A DNA stretch of 64,000 bases from positions 5,828,001 to 5,892,000 of the forward strand of contig NZ_CP034550.1 of NCBI RefSeq assembly GCF_009498035.1. Reading direction: 5' to 3'. The stretch's first letter is position 1. The number at the start of each line of letters is the position of its first letter. The translations under genes and the position numbers were made by a program. Positions 18,274 to 26,780 of the stretch are shown here, piece by piece. The notes under the pieces are model-generated. The model worked only from the letters and a program-made list of their open reading frames with translations, searched no databases and was not told the origin of the DNA. The stretch is from Saccharothrix syringae (GTDB taxonomy: Bacteria; Actinomycetota; Actinomycetes; Mycobacteriales; Pseudonocardiaceae).

Positions 18274-20811
18274 ATGGACCTGGCCACCGTCTACCTCGAG
18301 CACTGCCTGGCCGACCCGGACTTCTACGACTCCACCGAGCGCTGGGACGACTCGGCCGCGCGGTTCCCCCTGGCCGATCGGGAACGGCCCGGGTGGCGGA
18401 GGCTCCGGGAGCGGCTGTGGGTCTCGTTCACGCCCGAGCACGCCGCGGTGCCCGAGCAGGGGTGGAAGGTGCACGTCTCGGCCGTCCCCGGCAACGCCGA
18501 GCACGTCCTGTCCGTCGTCGCCGGGCACTGCTTCCGCCACGGCCTGACGTTCAAGTTCCTGCGCAGCCGCCTGGCGCTGCAACTGGCCGGGTCCAAGTAC
18601 GCCGACCGCGCCTCCAGCGGCAAGTTCTGCGTCGTCTACCCGCCGGCCGACCGGCTCGAACGCACCGTGTCCGAACTGGACGCCGCGCTGGCCGGGCAGC
18701 CGGGCCCCTACGTCCTGAGCGACCTGCGGTGGCGCCGGGGGCCGGTGTACCTGCGCTACGGCGCCTTCAGCCCCCGGTACTTCCTCGACGACGCCGGCGA
18801 CCCGGTGCCCGCGCTGACCGACCCGGCCGGCCGCCCGGTGCCCGACGACCGCGTCCCGGTGTTCCGGGTGCCCGGGTGGGCCCCCGTCCCGCCGTTCCTG
18901 GCCGAGGCGATCGCCCGCCGCGACGCGGGCGAGTTCCCCTACCGCGTGCTGCGGCCGCTGCACTTCTCCAACGCGGGCGGCGTGTACCTGGCCGACGAGC
19001 CGGTCACCGGGCGGCGGGTCGTGCTCAAGGAGGCCCGGCCGCACGCCGGCCTGGACGAGGACGACGTGGACGCGGTCACCCGGCTGCACCGCGAGCACGA
19101 CACGTTGGTGAAGCTGGCCGGGCTCGGCCTGGTGCCCCGTGCGCTCGGCACGTTCACCTGCTGGGAGCACCACTTCCTGGTGCAGGAGCACGTCGAGGGC
19201 GACCCGCTGCCGCGCTGCGTGGGCGACCGCTACCCGCTGGCCGCGCCGGACCCCGACCCCGAGGAGGTCGCCGGGTACGCCGCGTGGGCGGTGCAACTGG
19301 TCAAGCAGGTCGGCGACGCCCTGCACGTGCTGCACGAGCACGGCGTGGTGGTGGGCGACGTCCAGCCCGCCAACGTGATCGTCCGCCCCGACGGCCGGGT
19401 CGCCCTGGTGGACCTGGAGCTGGCCATGCCGGTCGACGAGGCGAGGCGGCCACCGCTCGGCGCGGCGGGGTTCGCCGCGCCGCCGGGCTGCACCGGGACC
19501 GCCGTCGACGAGCACGGGCTGGCCAACGTGGCGCTGTGGCTGTTCTGGCCCTCGGCACCGGTGCTGTGCGCCCGCGACCCGGGCAAGGTCGAGCTGTTCC
19601 TGGCCGAGACGACCGCGCGGTTCGGCGTCCCGGAGGGTTTCACCGCCGAGGTCCGGCGCGGCCTGCGCCACGAGCCGACCCCCGCCGCCGAACGCCCGCT
19701 GCCCGCCGACCCGAAGGCCGCGGACTGGCCGGGCCTGCGCGACGCGATCGCGGCCGGGATCACCGCGACCGCCACCCCGGACCGCGACGACCGGCTGTTC
19801 CCCGGCGACGTCGAGCAGTTCCGCACGGGCGGGCTGGACCTGGCCCACGGCGCGGCCGGGGTGCTGCTGGCCCTGCACACCGCCGGCGCCCCGGTCGACC
19901 CGGAGCACGTCGACTGGCTGCTCCGCGCGCTGCCGCGCTGGGACGTGCCCAGGGCGGGGTTCTACAACGGCCTGCACGGCATCGCCTACGCGCTGGACCG
20001 CCTCGGGTACCGGCAGGAGGCGCTGTCCACACTGGACCGGGCCGTCGACGTGGGGCGCCGGGTCGCGACCAGGGGCTTGCACGGCGGCCTGGCCGGGATG
20101 GGCCTGAACCTGCTGCACTTCGCCGCCGTCACCGGCGACCGCGGGCTGCGCGACCGGGCCGCCGTGATCGCCGACCGGCTGGCCGAGTGGCTGGAGTCGG
20201 GCACCGCCGGGCCCGACCGGCCCTCCGCCGCCGGCCTGCTGCACGGCGCGTCCGGCGCGGCGCTGTTCTTCCTGCGCTGCCACCGCGACAACGCCGACAA
20301 CGCCTTCCTCGACCTCGCCGCGACGGCCCTGCGCGCCGACCTGGCGCACTGCGTGGTGGGACCGCGGGACACGCTGAACGTCGCCTCGGCGCACCGGCTG
20401 CTGCCCTACGTCGGCATCGGCACCGCCGGGATCGACCTGGTGCTGCGGCGGTTCCTCGCGGTGCGCCGGGAGGAGGACCTGGTGCTCGCGCACGAGCGGG
20501 CCCGGCGCACCTGCCGCGCCGAGTCGGCGCTGTTCCCCGGCCTGTTCACCGGGCACGCCGGTCAGCTGGCCTGCGCGGCGCTGACCGCCGACGGCCCACC
20601 CCCGGAGGACCCGGCCGTGCGCGCCCACCTGCGGGCGCTGTCCCGGCACGCGCAGTCCTACCGGGGGCACCCCGCCTTCCCGGGTGAACAACTCTTCCGG
20701 CTGTCCGCGGACCTGGCCACGGGCGCGGCGGGTGTGCTGCTCGCCCTGCGGGTCGTGTTCGAGGACCGGCCGGGGGAACTGCTGCCCTTCGTCGAGACCG
20801 GGAGGAGGTGA
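18274..20811 (+). CDS. lanKC: Class III lanthipeptide synthetase LanKC
   Basis: An 845-residue trifunctional enzyme that phosphorylates Ser/Thr of the precursor, eliminates phosphate and cyclises. An N-terminal lyase-like region is followed by a Ser/Thr kinase domain (Lys near 252 in VVLKEARP; catalytic VVGDVQPANVIV near 360; DLELA in place of DFG). The LanC-like cyclase spans about 530-845 (FYNGLHGIAYAL, GLHGGLAGMGLNLLHF, TGHAGQLACAA). The Cys-Cys-His zinc ligands of class I, II and IV cyclases are absent, which separates class III LanKC from class IV LanL. The nearby precursor with a class III leader confirms the class. The last codons contain the ribosome-binding site of the precursor gene 7 bp downstream. 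Confidence 0.95.
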   Translation: MDLATVYLEHCLADPDFYDSTERWDDSAARFPLADRERPGWRRLRERLWVSFTPEHAAVPEQGWKVHVSAVPGNAEHVLSVVAGHCFRHGLTFKFLRSRLALQLAGSKYADRASSGKFCVVYPPADRLERTVSELDAALAGQPGPYVLSDLRWRRGPVYLRYGAFSPRYFLDDAGDPVPALTDPAGRPVPDDRVPVFRVPGWAPVPPFLAEAIARRDAGEFPYRVLRPLHFSNAGGVYLADEPVTGRRVVLKEARPHAGLDEDDVDAVTRLHREHDTLVKLAGLGLVPRALGTFTCWEHHFLVQEHVEGDPLPRCVGDRYPLAAPDPDPEEVAGYAAWAVQLVKQVGDALHVLHEHGVVVGDVQPANVIVRPDGRVALVDLELAMPVDEARRPPLGAAGFAAPPGCTGTAVDEHGLANVALWLFWPSAPVLCARDPGKVELFLAETTARFGVPEGFTAEVRRGLRHEPTPAAERPLPADPKAADWPGLRDAIAAGITATATPDRDDRLFPGDVEQFRTGGLDLAHGAAGVLLALHTAGAPVDPEHVDWLLRALPRWDVPRAGFYNGLHGIAYALDRLGYRQEALSTLDRAVDVGRRVATRGLHGGLAGMGLNLLHFAAVTGDRGLRDRAAVIADRLAEWLESGTAGPDRPSAAGLLHGASGAALFFLRCHRDNADNAFLDLAATALRADLAHCVVGPRDTLNVASAHRLLPYVGIGTAGIDLVLRRFLAVRREEDLVLAHERARRTCRAESALFPGLFTGHAGQLACAALTADGPPPEDPAVRAHLRALSRHAQSYRGHPAFPGEQLFRLSADLATGAAGVLLALRVVFEDRPGELLPFVETGRR

Positions 20812-20818
20812 ACCGACC

Positions 20819-20926
20819 ATGACCGCAGTCCTGGAGCTCCAGACCCTGGAGACGCCTCAGGTGGAGGCCCGCAACCCGAGCAACGTCCTGAGCACGGCGC
20901 TGCACAGCACCCTGTGCCTCGGCTGA
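20819..20926 (+). CDS. lanA: Class III lanthipeptide precursor peptide (LanA), 35 aa
   Basis: The leader holds the class III recognition motif VLELQTLET (residues 4-12), equivalent to the ILELQ-type helix bound by LanKC. The probable core follows Pro20: SNVLSTALHSTLCLG. It has one Cys (33), Ser at 21, 25 and 30, and Thr at 26 and 31. The canonical labionin spacing Ser-x2-Ser-x2-5-Cys is not present; the nearest options are Ser25-x4-Ser30-x2-Cys33 or Thr26-x3-Ser30-x2-Cys33. A single ring, either lanthionine or an atypical labionin, is expected. GGAGGAGGTGA, among the best ribosome-binding sites in the window, overlaps the LanKC stop and supports high translation. Confidence 0.92.
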   Translation: MTAVLELQTLETPQVEARNPSNVLSTALHSTLCLG

Positions 20927-20937
20927 GCGATCGGCAC

Positions 20938-20973
20938 CCGGCCGGTGGGCGGCCACCAACCCCCACCGGCCGG
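20938..20973 (+). terminator. Intercistronic hairpin directly after the precursor gene
   Basis: CCGGCCGGTGGG pairs perfectly with CCCACCGGCCGG around a 12-nt loop, 11 nt after the lanA stop and before the MFS start. It could act as a partial terminator or stabilise the lanKC-lanA mRNA 3' end, giving less transcript of the exporter and peptidase genes. Confidence 0.6.
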
Positions 20974-20996
20974 CGCCGGCGGAAGGCAGGTGCCCG

Positions 20997-22196
20997 ATGC
21001 GACTGCTCGACAACCGGGACTTCCGCCTGCTCTGGTCCGCCCAGGTCCTCGCCGCCACCGGCGGGCTCTCGGCGGCGGTGGCGCTGCCGCTGCTGGTGCT
21101 GCGCACCACCGGGTCCGCGTCGGCGGCCGGGCTGGTGGGCTTCGCCGTGCTCGCGGCGGCGGCGCTGACCGCGCTGCCCGGCGGCCGGGTGGCCGACCGG
21201 TACGACCGCCACGCGGTGCTCGTGCGCTGCGCCGGCGGCAGCGCGGCCTGCACCGGGCTGCTCGCCTTCGCCGTCCACGGCGGCGGTGCGGGAATCCCCC
21301 TGGTGCTGCTGCTGACCGCGCTGAGCGGTGCGCTGTCCGGCGCGTTCAACTCCGCCGGCGTGGCCGCGCTGCCCCACCTCGTCCCCGCCGCGCGGCTGCC
21401 GACCGCGCTGGCGGCCAACACGGCGCGGCTGGCGGCCGCCGCGCTGGTCGGCCCGGTGCTGGCCGGCGGTCTGTTCGGGGTCTCGCCCGAGCTGCCGTTC
21501 TGGGTCGCCGCGGGCGCGCTGCTCGTCGCCGCCGCCTGCGCCGCGGCGATCCGGACCCCGCTGCCCGCCCCGCCCCGCTCCGGGCCGAGCGGCCTGGCCA
21601 CGGGCCTGGTGCTCCTGTGGCGCGACGGCGTGCTGCGCGGCATCACGACCGTCACCGCGGTGCACAACGCCGTGTTCAGCGCGGTCCCGCTGCTGCTGGT
21701 GGCGATCGGCCTGCGCCAGCAGGGCTCCAGCCTGTCGATCGGCCTGGTGTACGCCGTGACCGGGGCGGGTTCGCTGGTGGGCGCGCTGGTCGCCACCGGG
21801 GTGAGCCGCCGCCTCTCGCCGCGCGCGGCGGTCCTGGTCACGTGCTGGGTCCCGGCCGCGCTGCTGGCCGCCACCTCGCTGTCGCCGACCCTGGTGGTGC
21901 TCGCCGCCGCGCTCACCGCGGGCTGCCTGGTCGGCCCGTCCGCCGACGCCGTGCTGGCGGCGGTCCGCATCGGGCGCACCCCCGACGCGCTCCAGGGCCG
22001 CACGCAGGCGGCCGTGACCCTGCTCGGCATGTGCGCGACCCCGCTCGGCCCGCCGGCCGCCGGGCTGCTGCTGGACCACCTCGACGTGGGCGTCGCGCTG
22101 CTGGTGCTGGCGGCGCCCCTGGCCGCGGTGGGCGTCGCCGCCGCGCTGCACCCGCGGCTGCGTTCCGTTCGGACACCAGGAGGTCCCGGTGGTTGA
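20997..22196 (+). CDS. MFS transporter, probable lanthipeptide exporter
   Basis: A 399-residue membrane protein with about 12 hydrophobic segments and an MFS loop motif between helices 2 and 3 (GGRVADRYDRHAVLVRC), resembling the DHA3/macrolide-exporter type. It starts at ATG 20997 behind GGAAGG. It lies between the precursor and the S9 peptidase, and its stop overlaps the peptidase start by 8 nt (22189-22196), so the two are translationally coupled. Class III lanthipeptides are usually exported by ABC transporters, so an MFS here is notable. Export of the mature peptide is inferred from position only. Confidence 0.85.
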   Translation: MRLLDNRDFRLLWSAQVLAATGGLSAAVALPLLVLRTTGSASAAGLVGFAVLAAAALTALPGGRVADRYDRHAVLVRCAGGSAACTGLLAFAVHGGGAGIPLVLLLTALSGALSGAFNSAGVAALPHLVPAARLPTALAANTARLAAAALVGPVLAGGLFGVSPELPFWVAAGALLVAAACAAAIRTPLPAPPRSGPSGLATGLVLLWRDGVLRGITTVTAVHNAVFSAVPLLLVAIGLRQQGSSLSIGLVYAVTGAGSLVGALVATGVSRRLSPRAAVLVTCWVPAALLAATSLSPTLVVLAAALTAGCLVGPSADAVLAAVRIGRTPDALQGRTQAAVTLLGMCATPLGPPAAGLLLDHLDVGVALLVLAAPLAAVGVAAALHPRLRSVRTPGGPGG

Positions 22197-24072
22197 CGCG
22201 TTCCGGTGGTTGGAGGAGGACACGGTCGAGGTGCTGGCGTGGCAGCAGACCGAGAGCCGGGCGGCTGCCGCGCACCTGCGCGGCAGCCCGGCCTGGTCGC
22301 GCGCGCTGGCCACGGCCTCCCGCTTCGCCGTGCCCGCGCTGACCTACCGGCCGCCGGAGCGGTACGGGGAGCGGTGGTTCCGCGAGCGGGTGCCCGACGG
22401 GGCCCGCAACCCGGTGCTGGAGGTCGCCGCGACCCCCGACGGCCCGGGCCGGGTGCTGGTCGACCTGACCGACCGGGAGGGGGTCGCGGTGCCGCACTGG
22501 CGGCCGTCGCCCGACGGGCGGCTGCTGGCCTGGGGCGTGCCCGGGTCGTTCCGGGTGGTGGACGTGGACTCCGGCGAGGTCCTGGTCGACGGGCTGCCCG
22601 ACGACGGCGTGCACCGGGTGACCTGGCTGCCCGCCGGCACCGGGCTGTTCTGCGTGGTCAACGGGGGCGCCTGCTCGACCACCCACCTGGTGCGGCTGCC
22701 CGGGCCGGTGGTCGAGCGGCAGGAGCTGCCGGCCACCCCGGTCACCCGGTGGGTGACGGTCTCGCCGGACGGCCGGTGGGTCCTCGCGCACAGCGCGGAA
22801 CGACCGCACCACGTGCTCGACCTGCGGTCCGGTCCGGGCTGGGCGCCGTTCCTGCCCGGCGCCACCGGGCACTTCCGGGGCGCGGTGGTGGGCGACGAGT
22901 TCGTCGCGGTCACCGACGAGGGCGCGCCCGACGGCCGGGTGGTGGCGGTCCCGCTGCCCGGCCCCGGGCCGTGGCGCGAGCTGGTGCCCGAGGGCGACGG
23001 CGTGCTGTTCTCGGTGACCGGCCTCGGGTCCGAGCTGGTGCTCGCCGGGCACGCCGACGGGGCGAGCCGGCTGCGGCGGATCGCGCCGGACGGCACCGCG
23101 CTGGGCGAGGTGCCGCTGCCGGACCGGGGCATGGTGTGGGCGGGACCGGGGCGCGACGACGCCGTGGTGACCCCGACCGCGGGCGGGTGCACGTTCTCGT
23201 TCTCCTCGCTGACCCGGTCGCCCGCCACCTACCACTACACCGCCGGCGCCGCACGACCGCGGCGGGTCACCGCGCCGCGCGCGTCGGTCGAGGGCGCGGT
23301 GGTGCGGTGCGGCGTCGCCGACGGCGTGCCGTACAAGGTGGTGTGCAAGGGCGAGCCCGACGGCCCGCGGCCGCTGGTCATCGGCGCCTACGGGGCGCTC
23401 AACATCGCCTGGCTGCCCGCGTACCTCTCCGCCCTGCCCGCGGCGTGGGTGGAGCTGGGCGGCGTCTACGTGCACGCCCACCTGCGGGGCGGCGGCGAGT
23501 ACGGCGCGGACTGGTGGCGCGCGGCGCGGCGGCGCACCAAGCAGACCACCTTCGACGACCTCTACCGCGTCGCGGCGGACCTCGTCGAGCGGGGGTGGAC
23601 GACACCGGGGCAACTGGGCGTGTTCGGCTTCTCGCTCGGCGCGCTGACCGCCGCGGTGGCGGTGGTGCAGCGACCGCGGCTGTTCCGCGCCTGCGTCGCC
23701 GTGATGCCGCTGCTCGACCTGCTCAACTGCCGGCGGGACGCGGCGACCCTGGCCGACGTGGTGACCCTCGACCTGGGCGACCCGCGGGACCCGGCGGACG
23801 CGGCGGTGCTGCGGACCTTCTCGCCCTACCACCTGGTGCACGACGGCACGCCCTACCCGGCGGTGCTGCTGGACTGCGGCGAGGCGAACCCGACCTGCCC
23901 GCCGTGGCACGGCCGCAAGATGGCCGCGCGGCTGCGGCAGGGCAGTTCCTCCGGGCACCCGGTGCTGCTGCGGGTGCGGCCGGGCGGGCACCTGGCGGAG
24001 ACCGCGCCCGCGGACGTGGCCCGGCGGGAGGCCGAGCACCTGGCGTTCTTCGCGGAGGAACTGGGGTTGTGA
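22189..24072 (+). CDS. S9 prolyl-oligopeptidase family protein, candidate leader peptidase
   Basis: A 627-residue protein with an N-terminal beta-propeller (residues about 40-370; WRPSPDGRLLAWGVP, TVSPDGRWVLAHS) and a C-terminal alpha/beta-hydrolase domain. The nucleophile is Ser482 in GFSLGA and the catalytic His lies in GGHLAE near the end. Where family members usually have HGDxDDRVP, this protein has CGEANPTCPP, so the catalytic Asp is not at its normal place. In the class III flavipeptin pathway the S9 enzyme FlaP removes the leader after Pro. The precursor here has Pro13 and Pro20, fitting that role. No signal peptide is seen, so it should act in the cytoplasm. GTG at 22189 is supported by CAGGAGG upstream. 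Confidence 0.88.
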   Translation: MVDAFRWLEEDTVEVLAWQQTESRAAAAHLRGSPAWSRALATASRFAVPALTYRPPERYGERWFRERVPDGARNPVLEVAATPDGPGRVLVDLTDREGVAVPHWRPSPDGRLLAWGVPGSFRVVDVDSGEVLVDGLPDDGVHRVTWLPAGTGLFCVVNGGACSTTHLVRLPGPVVERQELPATPVTRWVTVSPDGRWVLAHSAERPHHVLDLRSGPGWAPFLPGATGHFRGAVVGDEFVAVTDEGAPDGRVVAVPLPGPGPWRELVPEGDGVLFSVTGLGSELVLAGHADGASRLRRIAPDGTALGEVPLPDRGMVWAGPGRDDAVVTPTAGGCTFSFSSLTRSPATYHYTAGAARPRRVTAPRASVEGAVVRCGVADGVPYKVVCKGEPDGPRPLVIGAYGALNIAWLPAYLSALPAAWVELGGVYVHAHLRGGGEYGADWWRAARRRTKQTTFDDLYRVAADLVERGWTTPGQLGVFGFSLGALTAAVAVVQRPRLFRACVAVMPLLDLLNCRRDAATLADVVTLDLGDPRDPADAAVLRTFSPYHLVHDGTPYPAVLLDCGEANPTCPPWHGRKMAARLRQGSSSGHPVLLRVRPGGHLAETAPADVARREAEHLAFFAEELGL

Positions 24073-24087
24073 GCCCGGGGCGCCCGG

Positions 24088-24567
24088 TCAGCCGAAGATG
24101 CCGCGCGCCGGGATGCCCTCGGGGAAGCGGTCGAAGGCGGCACCCGCCTGCGCCGCGAGCGCTTCCAGCGCGGCGACCTCGGCGGGCGTCGCGAGGTGGC
24201 CGACCGCCCAGTACGCGCCGATGGCGCCGATCGCGTCGGGGTGCAGGATCGGCGCCATCAGCAGGCTGCGCACGAACGTCGGGCGGTAGGCGGCCTGCGG
24301 GATGCGCTCGTCCACCAGGATGTCCGGGATCACGACGGTCTCGCGGTGCAGCATCGCCCATCCGCTGATGCAGGAGGCGGCCGGGAAGCGCTGGCCCTTC
24401 CACAGGGGGCTCATCGAGTCCTCGTCCGCGTAGTAGCACTGCTCGCCGTCGAGGAGCACGACCGTGGCGCCGTGTGCGCGCAGGGCCCTGCGGGCGGCGG
24501 TCCGCAGCACCTGGTTGACCTGTTCCACGGAGGTCGCCCGTTCGAGTTCCCCCGACACGTCGCTCAC
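24088..24567 (-). CDS. GAF-domain protein
   Basis: A 159-residue single-domain GAF protein (VEQVNQVLRTAARRALRAHG; ISGWAMLHRETVVIPDIL; LLMAPILHPDAIGAIGAYWA). GAF domains bind cyclic nucleotides, haem, chromophores or small metabolites. There is no output domain, so it may be a sensor subunit. GTG at 24567 starts the conserved part, without a convincing ribosome-binding site. It converges on the S9 gene with 15 bp between stops, a space that contains a short CCGGG/CCCGG hairpin. Confidence 0.8.
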   Translation of the reverse strand: MSDVSGELERATSVEQVNQVLRTAARRALRAHGATVVLLDGEQCYYADEDSMSPLWKGQRFPAASCISGWAMLHRETVVIPDILVDERIPQAAYRPTFVRSLLMAPILHPDAIGAIGAYWAVGHLATPAEVAALEALAAQAGAAFDRFPEGIPARGIFG

Positions 24568-24700
24568 CCGAACACCGTAGAGGCCGCCCGGTTCGCCTTC
24601 TACGCACTGTTCGGGTGATGCGAACCGGGCCCATCGGCTACCTCTATCGGTGGTACGCGAATCCGGATGAACGGCCGCCGCACCAGCCGTGATCGGGGCG

Positions 24701-25492
24701 TCAGGACCTCTCGTGCGGCGTCCGCTCCCCCGCCTCCACGGCGAAGGGCAGCCGGTTGCCCTCGGGCGGCAGCGGGCACGTGGCGTAGTCGGTGAAGGCG
24801 CACGGCAGGTTCACCGCTCGGTTGAAGTCGAGCACCACGCGGCCGTCCGCGTCGGGCGCGGGCACGGCCAGCGACCGGTTCGCCGGGTAGGTGGTCACCC
24901 CGCTGGTGGCGTCGGTGAACAGGATGCTCAGCCCGCCGCCGGTGCCGTTGAACGCGGTCAGCGCGTGCTCGACGCCGCCGTGCCGGAACCGCACCACGCC
25001 GGGCGCGGTGTAGACGTGGCTGAGCCCCTCGACCACGGCGCCGACGGTGGTGGGCCGCGGCTCGTCGAAGGGCTCGAACGTGCCGGTCAGCACCCACTCC
25101 GGGCTCGGGTCGTAGGCGGGGACGCCGCGGAACTCCCGCAGCACCGGCGCCTCCGGGTCGTGCACCCGGATCAGGTAACCGCCGCGGCGGGCCACCTCGA
25201 TCTCCACGTCACCGGCGGTCACCCGGGTGCCCGCACCGCTGTTGACCAGCTCGAACCGGCGCACCCCGGTGACCGGGGCGCCGTCGTGCACGAGGTCGGC
25301 GCCTTGGGGGTCGAGGTAGGCCGCCTCCTCGTCCTGCCACCACAGGCCGGGCAGCCCGGCGTAGCCGCGGGGCCGGTCCTCCAGCCAGTCCAGGGAGACC
25401 AGCGCCAGCCAGCCGTACGGGTCGGCCAGGTTCCGCTCCCGCTCCTCCTTCCAGCTCCGCCACTCGTCGGTGAACCCCACCGTGCTCGTCAC
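24701..25492 (-). CDS. DUF1684 family protein
   Basis: A 263-residue cytoplasmic beta-rich protein with the DUF1684 hallmarks: an N-terminal WRSWKEERERNLADPYGWLA and a C-terminal DFNRAVNLPCAFTDYATCPL followed by PPEGNRLPFAVEAGE. The family function is not established. The GTG start overlaps the stop of the upstream LLM oxidoreductase by 4 nt (GTGA, 25489-25492), so the two are co-translated and may act in one pathway. Confidence 0.9.
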   Translation of the reverse strand: MTSTVGFTDEWRSWKEERERNLADPYGWLALVSLDWLEDRPRGYAGLPGLWWQDEEAAYLDPQGADLVHDGAPVTGVRRFELVNSGAGTRVTAGDVEIEVARRGGYLIRVHDPEAPVLREFRGVPAYDPSPEWVLTGTFEPFDEPRPTTVGAVVEGLSHVYTAPGVVRFRHGGVEHALTAFNGTGGGLSILFTDATSGVTTYPANRSLAVPAPDADGRVVLDFNRAVNLPCAFTDYATCPLPPEGNRLPFAVEAGERTPHERS

Positions 25493-26409
25493 TCGGACAC
25501 CTCTTTCGCCAGTTCCCCGAGGAGCGTCCAGGTCCGCAGCCGGTCCCGCTCCCCGAGGAGGTCGGTCTGCGTCGCCACCAGCTCGGTGGCCCCCGCGTCC
25601 AGGTAGCGGCGGAGTTCCGCGGCCACCGCGTCCTCGTCGCCGATCACGACCAGGTCGGCGGCCTCGTCGACACCGCTGAGCCCGATCACCCGTTGGTAGG
25701 AGGGAATCGTGTTGTAGAACGCGAACTGCTCCGCGGCCGCGGCGCGGGCGGCCGCCACGTCGTCGGTCACCACCACCGGGACGGCCGCCACCACGCGGTG
25801 CCGCCTGTCCGCCTGGTGCAGGGCGGGCACGATGTGCTCGCCCAGCGCACGCGGCCCGGCCAGGTACGGCAGGATCCCGTCGGCCAGCTCCGCGGCCACC
25901 CGCAGCGCCCGCGGCGCCATGGCCGCGACCAGCACCGGGGTCGGGCTGGCGCCGGGCAGGCTCGCGGGGAGCGGGGTGCGGGCGGTCAGCGTCTCGCCGG
26001 CGAAGTCGGTGTTGCCGGTGGTCAGCACCTCGCCCAGGGCGGTCAGGAACTCCCGCAGGTGCCGGGCCGGCCGCTCGTGCGACACCCCGTAGACCGGTTC
26101 GACGAACGCCTTCGCCCCCAGCCCCAGTCCCAGGGTGAACCGCCCGTGCGTGGCGGCCTGCGCGGTCTGCGCGGCCGCCGCGACGGTGAGCGGGTGCCTG
26201 CCGTAGACGGGCACGACGGAGGTGCCCACGGCGAGGTCCGGCACCTCCCGCCCGACCACCGCGGCCAGCGCGATCGCGTCGTAGTTGAAGAGCTGGGCGA
26301 ACCAGGCCGAGCGCAGGCCCGAGTCCGCGGCTTCCCGGGCCAGGGCGACCACGTCGTCGACGAGGTTGGCGCCGGCGGGGGCGGTTGGTAACACGACTCC
26401 GATGTCCAC
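25489..26409 (-). CDS. LLM-class (F420/FMN-type) oxidoreductase
   Basis: A luciferase-like TIM-barrel flavoprotein of about 306 residues: VDIGVVLPTAP at the start, VGTSVVPVYGRHPLTVAAAA, RFTLGLGLGAK and PTPVLVAAMAPRALRVAAEL. The spacing resembles actinobacterial F420-dependent LLM enzymes. The open frame extends to 26454, but the first 15 residues are Gly/Arg-rich and not conserved in type, so GTG at 26409 is preferred. It is coupled to the DUF1684 gene. The substrate is unknown. Confidence 0.85.
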   Translation of the reverse strand: MDIGVVLPTAPAGANLVDDVVALAREAADSGLRSAWFAQLFNYDAIALAAVVGREVPDLAVGTSVVPVYGRHPLTVAAAAQTAQAATHGRFTLGLGLGAKAFVEPVYGVSHERPARHLREFLTALGEVLTTGNTDFAGETLTARTPLPASLPGASPTPVLVAAMAPRALRVAAELADGILPYLAGPRALGEHIVPALHQADRRHRVVAAVPVVVTDDVAAARAAAAEQFAFYNTIPSYQRVIGLSGVDEAADLVVIGDEDAVAAELRRYLDAGATELVATQTDLLGERDRLRTWTLLGELAKEVSE

Positions 26410-26483
26410 ACCAGCGCCAACCCCGGTGCCCCGGGCCCGAATTCCACCTCCCACTGATTGGGAAAGCGCTGGTGCGGTCCCTG

Positions 26484-26780
26484 TCAGTTGTTCACCGACG
26501 CGGGCTGCTCCACGATCTGGAACAGGTCGTCGAAGGACAGCGGGGCGAGGGCGATCAGCGCGCCGGCGATGAAGGCGGTGCCGGGTTGCAGTGAGCCGGT
26601 GACGACCCGGGTCACGGTGGAGCGGTTGAGGCCCATGGCCCTGGCCAGGGCGTAGTGCGATCCGAAACCTGCCGCCTGCGTGATCCTGACGAACCTGGCG
26701 GTTCTCAGCTTGACGGTGTGAGCCATGGTGATCCCGTTCCTCGCGGCCGTGGCCTGGCTCGTTCCCGGGTGCGTGGACAT
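26484..26780 (-). CDS. Small helix-turn-helix protein coupled to an XRE regulator
   Basis: A 98-residue protein with one predicted helix-turn-helix (SHYALARAMGLNRSTVTRVV, then GSLQPGTAFIAGALIAL) ending in FDDLFQIVEQ. The ATG at 26780 overlaps the stop of the upstream XRE gene in TGATG, which fixes this start; an internal ATG at 26726 is possible. XRE/DUF5753 genes are usually followed by a DUF397 peptide, but this product is not DUF397. It may be a partner or antagonist of the upstream regulator. Confidence 0.72.
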   Translation of the reverse strand: MSTHPGTSQATAARNGITMAHTVKLRTARFVRITQAAGFGSHYALARAMGLNRSTVTRVVTGSLQPGTAFIAGALIALAPLSFDDLFQIVEQPASVNN

